Source of the DNA: Tritrichomonas musculus | Taxonomy: Eukaryota > Parabasalia > Tritrichomonadida > Tritrichomonadidae | Length of the DNA: 64,000 nt | Direction: 5' to 3' | NCBI GenBank assembly: GCA_039105265.1 | Contig: JAPFFF010000005.1 | Span: 744,001-808,000, forward strand | Shown here: in pieces, positions 40,968 through 50,989 of the stretch | How the letters are laid out: the number at the start of each line of letters is the position of its first letter | Numbering within the stretch: position 1 is the stretch's first letter | The notes under the pieces: model-generated | Told to the model about the DNA's origin: nothing | The model's input: only the letters and a program-made list of their open reading frames with translations | The model's database searches: none | Made by a program: the position numbers and the translations under genes

Positions 40968-41915
40968 ATGTTTGCTCTTTTAGCTTCATTAGCTTCATGC
41001 GCATACTATCTTCAACACGAAGAAAAATCATTCCTCTCATGGATGCGCTCAACCAACCAATTCTTCACTGGCGATGAATACCAAACTCGCTTTGGTATCT
41101 ATCTTGCCAACTCCCGCCTTGTTAAAGAACACAATGCCGCCAACAAGAAATTCACAGTTGCCCTCAACAAGTTTGCTGCTTATACACCAGCCGAATATCA
41201 AGCTCTTCTTGGCTTCAAAATGGATCTTGTAAAACGTAAGGCTTTTAAGACACAAAGAAAGTCAAACGCAGACTCTGTCGACTGGCGTGACAAAGGTGTT
41301 GTTAACGGAATCAAGGACCAAGCATCATGTGGATCATGCTGGGCATTCTCAGCTATCCAAGCTGCTGAATCAGCAAACGCTATCTCATCAGGAACACTTC
41401 CAAGCTACTCAGAACAAAACCTTGTCGATTGTGTTACAGGATGCGCTGGCTGCGCTGGTGGACTTATGACAGAAGCTTATGATTATGTCATCAACCAACA
41501 AAAGGGACAATTCAACCTTGAAAGTGATTACAAGTATACAGCTGTTGATGGAACATGCAAATTCTCACAATACTCTCCAGTTGGAAAAATCTCCCGCTAC
41601 ACCAACATTGTTGAAGGTGATGAAGATGATCTTGCTGCTAAAGTTGAACAATATGGCCCAGTAGCTGTTGCTATCGATGCTTCAAACTGGTCATTCCAAC
41701 TCTACTCTGGTGGAATTTATGATGAACCATCATGCTCTTCATACAGCCTTGACCATGGTGTTGGCTGCGTCGGATATGGCTCAGAAAATGGAACCAAATA
41801 CTGGATCGTCCGTAACTCATGGGGCACAACATGGGGAGAAAAGGGATACATCAAGATGCTTTGGAAGGATAACCAATGCGGAATTGCCTCAATGGCCACA
41901 ATTCCATTCGTTTAA
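40968..41915 (+). CDS. Cathepsin L-like cysteine protease (papain family C1)
   Basis: A secreted or lysosomal peptidase of the group that trichomonads release as virulence factors. I choose the Met at 40968 rather than 40932: it gives a clean signal peptide (MFALLASLASCA) and follows an initiator-like motif. The I29 propeptide spans about residues 15-90 (EEKSFLSWM, FGIYLANSRLVKEHN). The mature enzyme starts near SVDWRDKG. The catalytic set is complete: Gln in KDQASCGSCWAF, Cys124, His263 in LDHGVGC, and Asn283 in VRNSWGTTWGEKGY. Disulfide cysteines are present. There is no C-terminal extension. Its GC is well above that of its surroundings, as in highly expressed genes. It closely resembles the Tritrichomonas foetus CP family; which member it is cannot be settled by eye. 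Confidence 0.95.
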   Translation: MFALLASLASCAYYLQHEEKSFLSWMRSTNQFFTGDEYQTRFGIYLANSRLVKEHNAANKKFTVALNKFAAYTPAEYQALLGFKMDLVKRKAFKTQRKSNADSVDWRDKGVVNGIKDQASCGSCWAFSAIQAAESANAISSGTLPSYSEQNLVDCVTGCAGCAGGLMTEAYDYVINQQKGQFNLESDYKYTAVDGTCKFSQYSPVGKISRYTNIVEGDEDDLAAKVEQYGPVAVAIDASNWSFQLYSGGIYDEPSCSSYSLDHGVGCVGYGSENGTKYWIVRNSWGTTWGEKGYIKMLWKDNQCGIASMATIPFV

Positions 41916-42058
41916 ATAAATTAAGTTTATTTTGTTTAAATTAATTTTTTTTTTCTTACCATTAATATTTTTACTTTTTGACAGCATAAAAGGTTAAATT
42001 TAGGTGAAAAAAAATCAATTGACATTCTACCTCAATTATGGATTGTCCAGAAAAAACT

Positions 42059-42366
42059 TATAGTCTAGAGTAAAACCCTCCTACCAAATCTCTATATAAA
42101 AGAGTTAGAATCATAATATTATATATACATATAGATAAAATGTTCATTTGATAAAATAATTATTATTATTTAAAAAATGTTTATTTTATATTTAGATATT
42201 AGTATTTAAAAATGCAGTCTATTCAATTTTTTTATCGAAAAATTGAATAGAAAATGGTAGGTGGGTTTTCCACCAACGTACTTTTCGCCACCATTAAATG
42301 CCAAAAATAGGTGAATAAAAATAGTAGGGGGTTTCCATTGGTAGGAGGTTTTTCCAGTAGACTATA
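42059..42366. mobile_element. Mariner-type MITE, 304 bp
   Basis: The left end TAGTCTAGAGTAAAACCC (42061) and the inverse of the right end, TAGTCTACTGGAAAAACC (ending 42364), align, and both continue to CCTACC. TA flanks both ends (42059-42060, 42365-42366). A small inner foldback (AAAAATTGAATAG against its inverse) lies near 42216-42252. There is no coding capacity. A one-ended relative lies at 16631-16819. Confidence 0.75.
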
Positions 42367-43375
42367 CCCAAAAAAACGTTTTTTTCAAACGATCAAAAAT
42401 CTATCAAAAAAAAAAAAATGTAAACATTATAAAAAGTTAAACTTTTATTCACTTTTTCTGAAATAAGAAAGGCTATGAGATTAAAGTTGATAATACGATA
42501 ATGAACAGCAATTTGCGTACATCAAGTATATGCATTTGTTCGTTTCATATGCATTTGCGTGTGTATGAATTATAATATTATTAATGATAATTGAAATGTT
42601 GTAAGTTTAAAGCTGAATCCATTAAACAAATGATCTTAATTCGTAATAATATAATGCTTTTTATCTGCTTTGGAGGAAAATTTCTAGACATGTAGTAATA
42701 TAAAAATGTAGGAAACAATCGAAAGAGCTGTAAGAGAACGAGAAATGCTTCTATACCATTATCCAACGTTGAATAATGTGATTAAACCACTTGATGAATG
42801 CCAAATCTTAGAAGTTGGTTGTAATCTTAATACTCATAGAATTTTTTTTTTTTTTTTCCTACCAGAAGTAAGGAAACTCAGATTATTTATATGTATTATT
42901 ATTGTATTTATAACTTATATATAAAATTATTTTAAAAAAACTATCGTGTAAAATCGATAAATTATGAAGAAAAGGTTTTAAAAACGATAAATTGAATATA
43001 TTTGAGACAATTCAATAAGATTATTCAATTTTTTTGCCAATTAAAAAAACCAAATTTTATGTATTTTAGTAGTATACGTTTGCCATGATTTTAGGACTTC
43101 GTCCCAAACTCCTGGCAAAGCGAAAAAACACCTTATTTTGGCACTTTTTTGGGTCTCAAACACCTCATTTTAGCCCTTTTGACTCAAAAAGTGGTCCAAC
43201 AACTTCTTAAGTATCCCCATACTTGACCACCCTAATTTCAATCAACAATTTGGGCTCAAAAAGATGTTTGTCATACTCGCTAATAAAATCCTGATTTTAG
43301 GACTAACGAGTTGTTTCAACTTTTTTGAAACTTTTTTTGAAAAAAATATTTTTTTATCCCCAATGCAAATACAAA
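42367..43375. other. Spacer with a gene scrap and a hairpin-rich patch
   Basis: 42709-42840 reads without stops as ERAVREREMLLYHYPTLNNV, then KPLDECQILEVGCNLNTH, clearly protein-like but with no start and not assignable. It then runs into a T tract. From about 43083 the base composition rises and there are hairpins: TTTGCCA and TGGCAAA bound 43080-43120, and near 43275-43312 ACTCGCTAAT and its near inverse flank TTTTAGGAC, a phrase also present at 43091. This patch may be the left edge of the Polinton. Confidence 0.35.
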
Positions 43376-43891
43376 ATGACAAAGCCACTTTACTTGTCTG
43401 TCAATAAATTGTGTGATAAATTGGAGGAATATATTGAGGTCCACAAAGAGAAGGACCCTGCCATCGATTCAGCCTACGAATTCTACATCATCATCGACAA
43501 AGAGTATCTCTTTCCTGACAAATTTAACGCCAATAGAATAGTTTGCAGGCCCTTAGTCGTCTCAATTTATAAAAATCAACAGTTTCTATACAAAGAATTG
43601 TGTGAATTATTTGACAGCGAAAAGGTATATCTATGCTTTAACAAGAAGGGAAGCCACTACTCAATCGACACAGCAAAGAACGGAAAAAACAAGATACAGG
43701 ACGTAGTTATTGTAAGGGAACCAAAGAAATTTACAACTAAGGACGGCAAAGAGATTGAATATCATCAGATGTTTCAATATGACGCATGCTTTTTGATCGA
43801 AGAAATAGATACTAGAATTAAGTCGAAACATCCTAATTGTGCCGATCTAAGCAAGGATTATGGTAGATTTATCAAAGAATGTGGCATATAA
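43376..43891 (+). CDS. Polinton-associated protein, unknown function
   Basis: The ATG at 43376 gives 171 residues (MTKPLYLSVNKLCDKLEEYI). There is no motif I recognise, and no membrane segment. The spacing of 27 bases to the next frame and its place at the left of the group suggest that it belongs to the Polinton. An in-frame extension upstream to 43325 starts with TTG and is Phe/Lys-rich non-coding sequence. Confidence 0.5.
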   Translation: MTKPLYLSVNKLCDKLEEYIEVHKEKDPAIDSAYEFYIIIDKEYLFPDKFNANRIVCRPLVVSIYKNQQFLYKELCELFDSEKVYLCFNKKGSHYSIDTAKNGKNKIQDVVIVREPKKFTTKDGKEIEYHQMFQYDACFLIEEIDTRIKSKHPNCADLSKDYGRFIKECGI

Positions 43892-43918
43892 GCAGACCCT
43901 TATTTTTTTGTAGATCAA

Positions 43919-45892
43919 ATGAGTAAATCGTCAATAAAACTTACTGCTGGACAAGTAATGCAAGGCAATAACACGCAAAAATTATTAGGATATTGTAATA
44001 GACTCAACAATGAACTGGGATTCAATATCACTACTACGAATGCTCAGGGAGGATTACTAAGGGATAGTGTATATGCCCAATATTTATCGAATGTTCTAAA
44101 TGAATTCAATTTTGGTCTTCAAGCAAATGTCGTCAATAGTAATACAATAAATAGATTCATTGAAAGGTTTCAAGAAGAACATCCTATTGAAAGGGACTTG
44201 ACTTATAGCGAAGATTTAGTGGATATAAGCGATTATAGATTCAGTTCTTGGATTCAAAATACTGCCAAATTTTACAATGAATTATCCGAAAGAGTCGACA
44301 GAAGAACCCTTGCTTCGTATAACAATAAAGCTTTTCCAAGACGTATTATTCGTACGGCCATAACTTTACTCAATTCTCATAACTTTGGCGCAAATGACAA
44401 CATCGATCATAGATATGTTAGGCGTATCAATCTTGAAAGTCTTCAACATTTCGTAAATAGAGTATATTCACATAGGAAAATTCTTCCTGTCCATCCATCA
44501 AGTCCTCCAGAAACTTCACATAGGGAACCTCAAGAGAATTCAGGACCTTTCTTTAGGTTTGGAACAGCAGAGACTTTTCCAGAATTAAATCCCTTAAATG
44601 AATTGAGAAGACCTCCTTCTTCCCCTCAAAATAACAACAATAATAATACAATTTTATTTCAAAATCAAATGGCACAACAAGTAAATTTACAGCAATTAGT
44701 CGATTATTACAATTCTTTTGCTCAAAATCCTGTAGATATCAATGCAATAGCAAACAATGTCGAAGAAATTCAAAGAATAGCGATTGAATCACTAAGGCAT
44801 TCACGACAAAGAGTCGGTAGAGTTGGTGGAGCAAAGCAAGGAATGGATGGATTATGGAAAATCGTTCTTGACAATAAAAAAGACATCAAAAGAAGAAGAA
44901 AAGCAATGACATTTACTGGAGCTCAAGATATTGTTAATAAAAGAAATGCAGCAAATCCTAATAGCGCCCCATGGTCTGTATCAGATGAAGATGTTAACGG
45001 AGATAATATTCCAGATATTATTATTAAAAATGGTAGCAACAATCCAATATACATTAATGGATACACAACAGCAAAGTCCGATTGGACTGCACGATTTAAT
45101 TTCTATACAGATTATGATGCAGCTGCTAGAAAACAATATAGGGATAATCATAGCGGAAAATCAATCACTGTTCCAATATATCTCAAGGAGAAATTGAATT
45201 ATTCTTATAATAATGACCTCAACGGAAATCCACATCATTTAGGTGAAATGACAGGCTACACAATGCCTGAATCATGGAGAGATTACAAGTTAGATGGGTA
45301 CAGTTTCGTTAAGGAGAAGCGAAAGAATGCCTTTGCTAGATTCCGCGATTATGTTGTTAGTCATGTTGTTGAAGATGTTATTATCCATCTTAGGACTCAA
45401 AACATACTCGATATCACTCCTAAATTCAAGGCAAGACTAATTATGATGGCTACGTCAAAATTATGGAAACACTATATACTTAATACTGTTGCTCAAAAAC
45501 GTCATTTCACTTCAGTAGAATCAGAAGAGTTCGAGAAATGGTGTAAGAAGAGTGAAGGAAAACGAATGATTGATGCAGAAGTTTCAAGCCTTTTATTACA
45601 TCTTCTTCATACTAACGGAGAGCATTGGACTGTTCAACAAAGAGCACAACTCAGAAATAAGATTTATAGTGATTTCGGACATGCTATGGTCGCTTCGGCT
45701 CAAGAAGTCAATGAACGTGAAAGAGAAAATTTGATTCATGATCAGTATACTGGACAAGAAAGACAGGGCATACAGTACACCCATCGAAATGATGATGAAG
45801 GAGGTGAATGGCATGATGGTATTGATGCAGAATATAATCAAGAACGTAATGGTGAATGGGACGCAGAAGATGATAGAGCATTCTTGGAGTAA
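43919..45892 (+). CDS. Polinton-associated large protein
   Basis: 657 residues, unrecognised by motif. The N-terminal half is helical. A Pro/Asn-rich linker lies near residues 195-245. The middle holds DEDVNGDNIPDIII, which resembles a calcium-binding DxDxDG loop of the kind found in FG-GAP or dockerin repeats. The C-terminal half is again helical, and the end is acidic. It might be a structural or DNA-associated protein of the element. Called from context only. Confidence 0.5.
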   Translation: MSKSSIKLTAGQVMQGNNTQKLLGYCNRLNNELGFNITTTNAQGGLLRDSVYAQYLSNVLNEFNFGLQANVVNSNTINRFIERFQEEHPIERDLTYSEDLVDISDYRFSSWIQNTAKFYNELSERVDRRTLASYNNKAFPRRIIRTAITLLNSHNFGANDNIDHRYVRRINLESLQHFVNRVYSHRKILPVHPSSPPETSHREPQENSGPFFRFGTAETFPELNPLNELRRPPSSPQNNNNNNTILFQNQMAQQVNLQQLVDYYNSFAQNPVDINAIANNVEEIQRIAIESLRHSRQRVGRVGGAKQGMDGLWKIVLDNKKDIKRRRKAMTFTGAQDIVNKRNAANPNSAPWSVSDEDVNGDNIPDIIIKNGSNNPIYINGYTTAKSDWTARFNFYTDYDAAARKQYRDNHSGKSITVPIYLKEKLNYSYNNDLNGNPHHLGEMTGYTMPESWRDYKLDGYSFVKEKRKNAFARFRDYVVSHVVEDVIIHLRTQNILDITPKFKARLIMMATSKLWKHYILNTVAQKRHFTSVESEEFEKWCKKSEGKRMIDAEVSSLLLHLLHTNGEHWTVQQRAQLRNKIYSDFGHAMVASAQEVNERERENLIHDQYTGQERQGIQYTHRNDDEGGEWHDGIDAEYNQERNGEWDAEDDRAFLE

Positions 45893-45939
45893 ATATATCA
45901 CTCCTAAACATTTTTTTTTTGCAGTCTTTTGGGAAGTAA

Positions 45940-46440
45940 ATGAGTTTGAAAGTCGTAAATTCTATTGTCTCAGAAACTTTGAAACAAAACGCAAATAATT
46001 TATCGGGTGCATTAATCGAACCAATCCACGATGATATTCATATCAAATGCAATTCTGTAAATGTAATTGTCGGGAAACAAAATTCTGGAAAAACCGTCAT
46101 TGCTCTCCAAGAAATAATTAAAATAAGTCTGCTCGACACATTTCACTTACTAATCTATATCACGAAAAATGGCGACGAAAACGATAGGAGTTTCCAATCT
46201 CTCAAACACCTCATCAAAATGCCATATATTACCGTTTCCGAGAAGATGGCCGTCGATTTTATCACTGAATTAATTGCTGCAAAAAACCTATACTATCTTG
46301 TCAAGCGAGAAGGATTGGAGGAACGATTAGATGATGGAAAAAAAAATGATATGTTTAAGGTGCTTCATATTACTGATTTCAGTAAAGATTTCCTCCATAC
46401 ATTGATACTTTTCGATTATATTTCAAACAACAAATTATAG
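45940..46440 (+). CDS. Polinton genome-packaging ATPase segment (A32/FtsK-like)
   Basis: An N-terminal ATPase segment with strand VNVIVG, then the P-loop GKQNSGKT and a following helix, as in the packaging ATPases of Polintons. The downstream ATPase motifs are not evident, so I treat it as a broken member. Together with the capsid segment next to it, it identifies the element. Confidence 0.6.
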   Translation: MSLKVVNSIVSETLKQNANNLSGALIEPIHDDIHIKCNSVNVIVGKQNSGKTVIALQEIIKISLLDTFHLLIYITKNGDENDRSFQSLKHLIKMPYITVSEKMAVDFITELIAAKNLYYLVKREGLEERLDDGKKNDMFKVLHITDFSKDFLHTLILFDYISNNKL

Positions 46441-46635
46441 GTGGTGGAAAAAGCCCGTAGGCGTGCACTTTTTTTGATCAATCTAAGGTCTTTTAAAATT
46501 TAATTATAATATTTATATAACCATATGTGTGATGCATAATATGATATAATTAAAATCAAAAATAAAGTTAATCAATATAAAAATTACTTCTTTTTTATTT
46601 TAAACGTAGGCAAAAAATAAACGTAAAATATTTTA

Positions 46636-47457
46636 ATGAATGAAGCACTTATTGAAAAACGTTCTGTAGCAAGCTTTCTTTGGAAGAAGAAAAAAACAAA
46701 TAAACAGATATATCAAGAAATGTCTGAAGTTTACGCTGAAGATATGCCATCAATTAAAACAATTCAGAAATGGACGAAAAAGATGATTGATGGAGACTGG
46801 TCAATATCAGCACCTTTATTAATTCCATCTCAGGAACTGACAAGAGAAATTTTCGAAGAAACTACCAAAGTAAACGGTCTCGAAGTCAGTAAGTCAATTC
46901 CATTGAGAAACGCGACAAATATAACGATGATGTTTCCAAAATCTCCTGCTGACATTACTTGTTTCGACAATATTATGTATCAAAATGTCCAGCTCGTAGT
47001 CAATAAAAGAACATATCCAGACACTGAATTTGCCAATACTTGTGCTGCAAGATTTTATCAACATCAACTTATCGCAAACGAACTAGATGGAGCCTTAGAA
47101 GCCACACAAGAATTTGAAGACTCTTTCACACAGCCATTAAACGACCCAGCAACAGGAAAAAGATATACAAATTGCCGCTCAGACGGGACATCTTTTGGCA
47201 TAAATTTCCAACTCGAAAGGAGCAATGCTGGTTATGTATTTGACGGAATAGATATTGGAAGTACTTCAATAACCGTTACGTTCAGAGGTCAGCCAATGTA
47301 TCGTGGCGATGATGACACATACTTTATTCCCGACCCAGATTTTCCAGACCAACATCCACCTAGTTGTGAGGCCTGGATTTATTCCGATACATATTTCACT
47401 TGGAGCGTTAATGGAATTGAATATTATCCTAATTCAGTACCAGCAGGTTATGAATGA
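46636..47457 (+). CDS. Chimera: mariner-type HTH segment joined to a Polinton capsid segment
   Basis: The first fifth or so resembles the N-terminal helix-turn-helix of mariner transposases (VASFLWKKKKTNKQIYQEM, then TIQKWTKKM). The remainder resembles the C-terminal jelly roll of the Polinton major capsid protein, with beta-rich stretches such as SGTSFGINFQLE-like DGTSFGINFQLERS and SITVTFRGQPMY. Both stand in one open frame behind an ATG. It may be the result of one element inserting into another, followed by loss of the rest. The element is treated here as a broken relic. Confidence 0.55.
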   Translation: MNEALIEKRSVASFLWKKKKTNKQIYQEMSEVYAEDMPSIKTIQKWTKKMIDGDWSISAPLLIPSQELTREIFEETTKVNGLEVSKSIPLRNATNITMMFPKSPADITCFDNIMYQNVQLVVNKRTYPDTEFANTCAARFYQHQLIANELDGALEATQEFEDSFTQPLNDPATGKRYTNCRSDGTSFGINFQLERSNAGYVFDGIDIGSTSITVTFRGQPMYRGDDDTYFIPDPDFPDQHPPSCEAWIYSDTYFTWSVNGIEYYPNSVPAGYE

Positions 47458-47502
47458 ATTGTTTAAATCTTTATTCTAAATATTTTTTTATCCTCAACGC
47501 AA

Positions 47503-48072
47503 ATGGCAACAATAGAATTTGTCCCTCTTAAAGATTTCGAAAATGACTATGAAATATTGAACCAATATCCTTTCACAATTAGAAGAAAATCAAACCATTA
47601 TGAAGTCAAGGAATTCAAGAACCATTATGGGTATCCTTTAATCGCCTTAAATGGTGATAATAAATTTAAACATAGATTGATTGCGAAACAATTTCTTCCA
47701 AATGACGACCCTGAACACAAAGTCGAAGTTGATCACAAAAACAAACACCGTGATGATTATCATTTAGAAAATTTGCGATGGGTATCGAGATCCGAAAATC
47801 AAATTAATAAAACATCACATTTAGGTAATATTTATGAATATGTTGACGAAATTCCTGATGATGCTATTGTTGTTGATTCGTATAGTGTTCATCAATTTGA
47901 AAATTATTATTATCATAACAATGTGTTTTATTTCTATAATGGTATCCAATATCGTATATTAAAAATTGTTGGTGATAAAGATGGATGTAAATGTGTTAAT
48001 GTGAAAAGTATACAAAATAAATTTGTACGAATATATTATAGCAAATTCAAGAAATTGTATGACCTTTTATAA
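47503..48072 (+). CDS. NUMOD4/HNH-type endonuclease-like protein
   Basis: 189 residues with a true ATG. Residues about 5-50 look like the NUMOD4 motif (FVPLKDFENDYEI, then YEVKEF.NHYGYPLIAL). They are followed by the HNH core VEVDHKNKHRDDYHLENLRW and VSRSENQINK. That is the arrangement of HNH_3 homing endonucleases of phage and protists, which cut DNA at or near their own insertion site. The C-terminal third is Tyr/Asn-rich and not recognised. It sits within the Polinton cluster with a 45-bp gap and may be a passenger of it. Confidence 0.75.
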   Translation: MATIEFVPLKDFENDYEILNQYPFTIRRKSNHYEVKEFKNHYGYPLIALNGDNKFKHRLIAKQFLPNDDPEHKVEVDHKNKHRDDYHLENLRWVSRSENQINKTSHLGNIYEYVDEIPDDAIVVDSYSVHQFENYYYHNNVFYFYNGIQYRILKIVGDKDGCKCVNVKSIQNKFVRIYYSKFKKLYDLL

Positions 48073-48091
48073 ATAATTTATTTTTTTACAA

Positions 48092-48259
48092 ATGGACTCA
48101 AATAAAAAGACCAAAACATATTTTATAACAAAAGAGTACAACAATAAATTACCATCAGAATTTGCGAATTCAATGAATAAAAGATATATTTCCTTTCAAT
48201 ATTGTCGAGCCACCTGTAATGGATACTTGGATGGTTCATGGTCATCGGAAGATGAATAA
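48092..48259 (+). CDS. Short frame at the right end of the Polinton
   Basis: A 55-codon frame starting ATG (MDSNKKTKTYFITKEYNN) 19 bases after the HNH gene. It contains SFQYCRATCNGYLDGSW. Tight spacing and strand suggest that it belongs to the element. No function can be given. Confidence 0.35.
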   Translation: MDSNKKTKTYFITKEYNNKLPSEFANSMNKRYISFQYCRATCNGYLDGSWSSEDE

Positions 48260-49907
48260 AATTATGAAAACATTAAAAGTTTATTTGTTAACAATTGTAA
48301 ATTCAAAACGTTTCGATATAATAAAATCTTCTTACAAAAAACAACAGCAACTCAATTTATTTCAACAATCATAAAGAATTTCATTGTATAAAACAAACAA
48401 CAACTCAATATATTTCGACAGTCAACCAAATTGTTTGAACTAAAAGTGTTTTTTGAAAGATTTTTTTTTTTGACAACCTAAATCATACTTCATATTTTTT
48501 CTTTAATGGTAAAAAACTTTTTGTTTAATATAACTATTCAATACATTACCTAAAATTAAAAAAAAAAAATTTCAGAAATTAATTAGTATAATAATTCCCA
48601 ATGAATTGATTGTATTAATAAATTTTAGCAAAGTATGCATATTGTTTTTCTGTTTTTATCTTTAATTTAGAGTTAAACTATGCAAAATCAATAAAATGGC
48701 CAATTTATGTGTAAGCTATCCAAGGCTTTTTCCAGTTATTTTATATTTAGATAGATTTTTAATAGCTACATATAATTTACTATTTAAAAAATCAAAATCA
48801 TCAAAGGTGAATTAGATAATCGCATTTTATTTTCCATAAAAAATAATTTGGGTAAAAAATGGTCATTTTGAATTTTTTGATTTTATAAATGGCGGAACCT
48901 CATTTTAAATAATATTCCATATTTATATAATATATTTTAAAGCAAAAATATTGAGTTTGATCGTTTAAAATTAATTTTCTAACCGCCGAAAATTGAATCA
49001 TTCCGTTTATTAATTCAGCTTTTTGAATTCATTTTTCAAACTAAACTTTATCTTTGAAGTTATGTTCAAACAAAATATATCATTTTATTGAGCATTAAAG
49101 GAAGAAATCGAATATTACAAAATAAAAAGTTAGAAAAGATCATGTATCGAAAAAACTTAAAAATAATTATTATATTAACTTTTTTGGACTAACTACAAAG
49201 TAATTATAAATATTTATGTTTTATAATGTATAATGCATATGTATAAAATCAAATAGTATTAGTAGTTTTGAAGGATATCTCTTACGAAGAGAGATCTATT
49301 AGTATGTGAAGTCAAAAAAAACTCGATGAATATTAAGTTTTTTGATTGGTTTCAATGACCAATTTAAAGATTATTAAATGGGTAAGAAAATTTATTAAAA
49401 TCACCAAATAAAACCTAAAATTCGAAGAGATTTTGAAACTTTTTGAGGTCAAAAAAAGAGTGTCCCACCCATGCCAATTTAGATAAAATGATCATCACCT
49501 AAAATTTATGAGATGAAATTAAATTAAAAATTCTATACAATATCTAAATAAATATATATTTCATTAGGATCTATCAGAAGACTTTGAATGTTTTTTTTAC
49601 AACATATAATATATTAATATGCAGAAAGTATTTTCAATGTAGAACAAAATTAATTAAAAAAATATAAATTTAGGATTTGCTAATTTTATATTAATTATAA
49701 TAATTCTTTTATGAGGTATAATGTAAAAGATATAACTATTTTTTTTCACCTGTTAAAAAATGTAAACGGTATTGGAGAGGGTTTTGTTTTGATTCAGAAA
49801 AGTTTTGAAATAGCAGATTAGATCACATCAGATTGATATTCAATACAATATAATATATCATATTCACAAAAAAATAATTATGCCAAATTTGCCTAAGTAA
49901 TTTCCTT
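48260..49907. other. AT-rich stretch, no gene seen
   Basis: About 1.6 kb with no frame I can support. Parts near 48840-48900 and 49440-49500 have slightly higher GC (GGCGGAACC, GTGTCCCACCC) and may be remnants of the element to the left, but I cannot prove it. Confidence 0.4.
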
Positions 49908-50144
49908 ACAAATCAGCATTTAACTCATCATTCAGCTAGATTTCGAATTTCTAGTAAGAATCATAATATAAATACTTATTATCAAGAAAATCTTATAAGA
50001 TTACTACGTCAAAATGGACTAGATATTGTTTTAAACAATAATATCCAAAAACAACAACTTCAGTTAGTATGTTTTGATAATAATTCTAAGTTCGTATCAA
50101 TATTTTCACGTCGACAAGTTGAAGACAATGGAGTTATTAATTAA
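49908..50144 (+). pseudogene. Start-less reading frame, gene scrap
   Basis: The frame reads through 78 codons without a Met, with protein-like composition: SARFRISSKNHNINTYYQEN, LIRLLRQNGLDIVLNN, VSIFSRRQVEDNGVIN, then a stop at 50144. A C-terminal gene fragment is the simplest reading. I do not recognise the family. Confidence 0.35.
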
Positions 50145-50303
50145 TTTTTGGTTTTTTATATGCATTATTGAATTAACGTTTCAATTTTACGTGGTTAACC
50201 AAAAAAAATTCAAAAATATAGTTAACCAGTTTTCATAAGATTTTTTTTTTCCTCTCAAAGAAATTTATGCCCAAATGAAAAAACCAAAATTTCTTTTGCA
50301 AAA

Positions 50304-50684
50304 ATGGAAAATCAACCAAAAACATTCACATTAAATGCATACGAAGAATATTATTTCGAATTTGATGCTAAAATTTTCGCTGCACTGTCTAAAACAGGTA
50401 AAAATTTAGAACAACAAGGAATTTTTCAATATGATATTCAACGACATTATAGCAAAGAAACTTTGGAATCATTCGTAGCAGCATGTAATTTAGAACCATT
50501 TAAAGTAACAACTAATAATGCTTTTGAATTATTAGATCTTGCAAAAGAACTGGAAGTTAATAATATAATTTGTTTTGTTCAGAATTATATTACATCTAAA
50601 AATTTGAAAAGAAATGAGGAGAATGATGAGAAAACAGCTAAAACAACAGATTTTTCTATTAATGATTCCATTGCCTCCAAATAA
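50304..50684 (+). CDS. Short BTB-like protein of the trichomonad ankyrin family
   Basis: 126 residues. TFTLNAYEEYYFEFDAKIFA, FQYDIQRHYSKETLESFVAA and NAFELLDLAKELEVNNIICF follow the pattern of the BTB-like domain that precedes ankyrin arrays in trichomonads. After about residue 98 comes a charged, disordered tail and a stop, with no ankyrin repeats. It may be a short stand-alone adaptor or a gene that has lost its ankyrin part. The ATG is clear; no close TCAYTW motif was seen. Confidence 0.6.
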   Translation: MENQPKTFTLNAYEEYYFEFDAKIFAALSKTGKNLEQQGIFQYDIQRHYSKETLESFVAACNLEPFKVTTNNAFELLDLAKELEVNNIICFVQNYITSKNLKRNEENDEKTAKTTDFSINDSIASK

Positions 50685-50989
50685 GCATTTTTAAAAATAC
50701 CTCAAACTTGAAAAATCAACTTATTTACTTATTAACAAACTACTGAATTTTAAAAGCAATTAAAAAACATTTAAATCTTTAATTTTTTTTTTTCCATTAT
50801 TTGCGTTTTTATTTATGTTTTTTTTTATTTGGTTAATAAACCAGTTGTGCATTTTCTACAGGAACAAGAACACAAGTTTCTTTGAGATAGAATTACAATA
50901 ATATTGTTCAGTTGAGAAATTGAATAAATATATCATTGACATATAAACTTTATAAAATGGAAAAATCGTCAAGACAACTGATATCGTAA

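Larger units (their letters stand above)
43376..48259 (+). mobile_element. Polinton (Maverick) relic, broken
   Basis: A run of closely packed plus-strand frames with Polinton parts: a packaging ATPase segment, a major capsid segment and others, in the order and spacing usual for the trichomonad Mavericks. Base composition is slightly richer in GC than the flanks. DNA polymerase B, integrase and protease are not in view. No matching terminal repeats were found, though the patch from about 43083 could be one edge. It looks broken, with at least a few lesions and one foreign insertion or fusion (a mariner-type segment). Several frames are still long, so decay is probably fairly recent. Confidence 0.7.
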
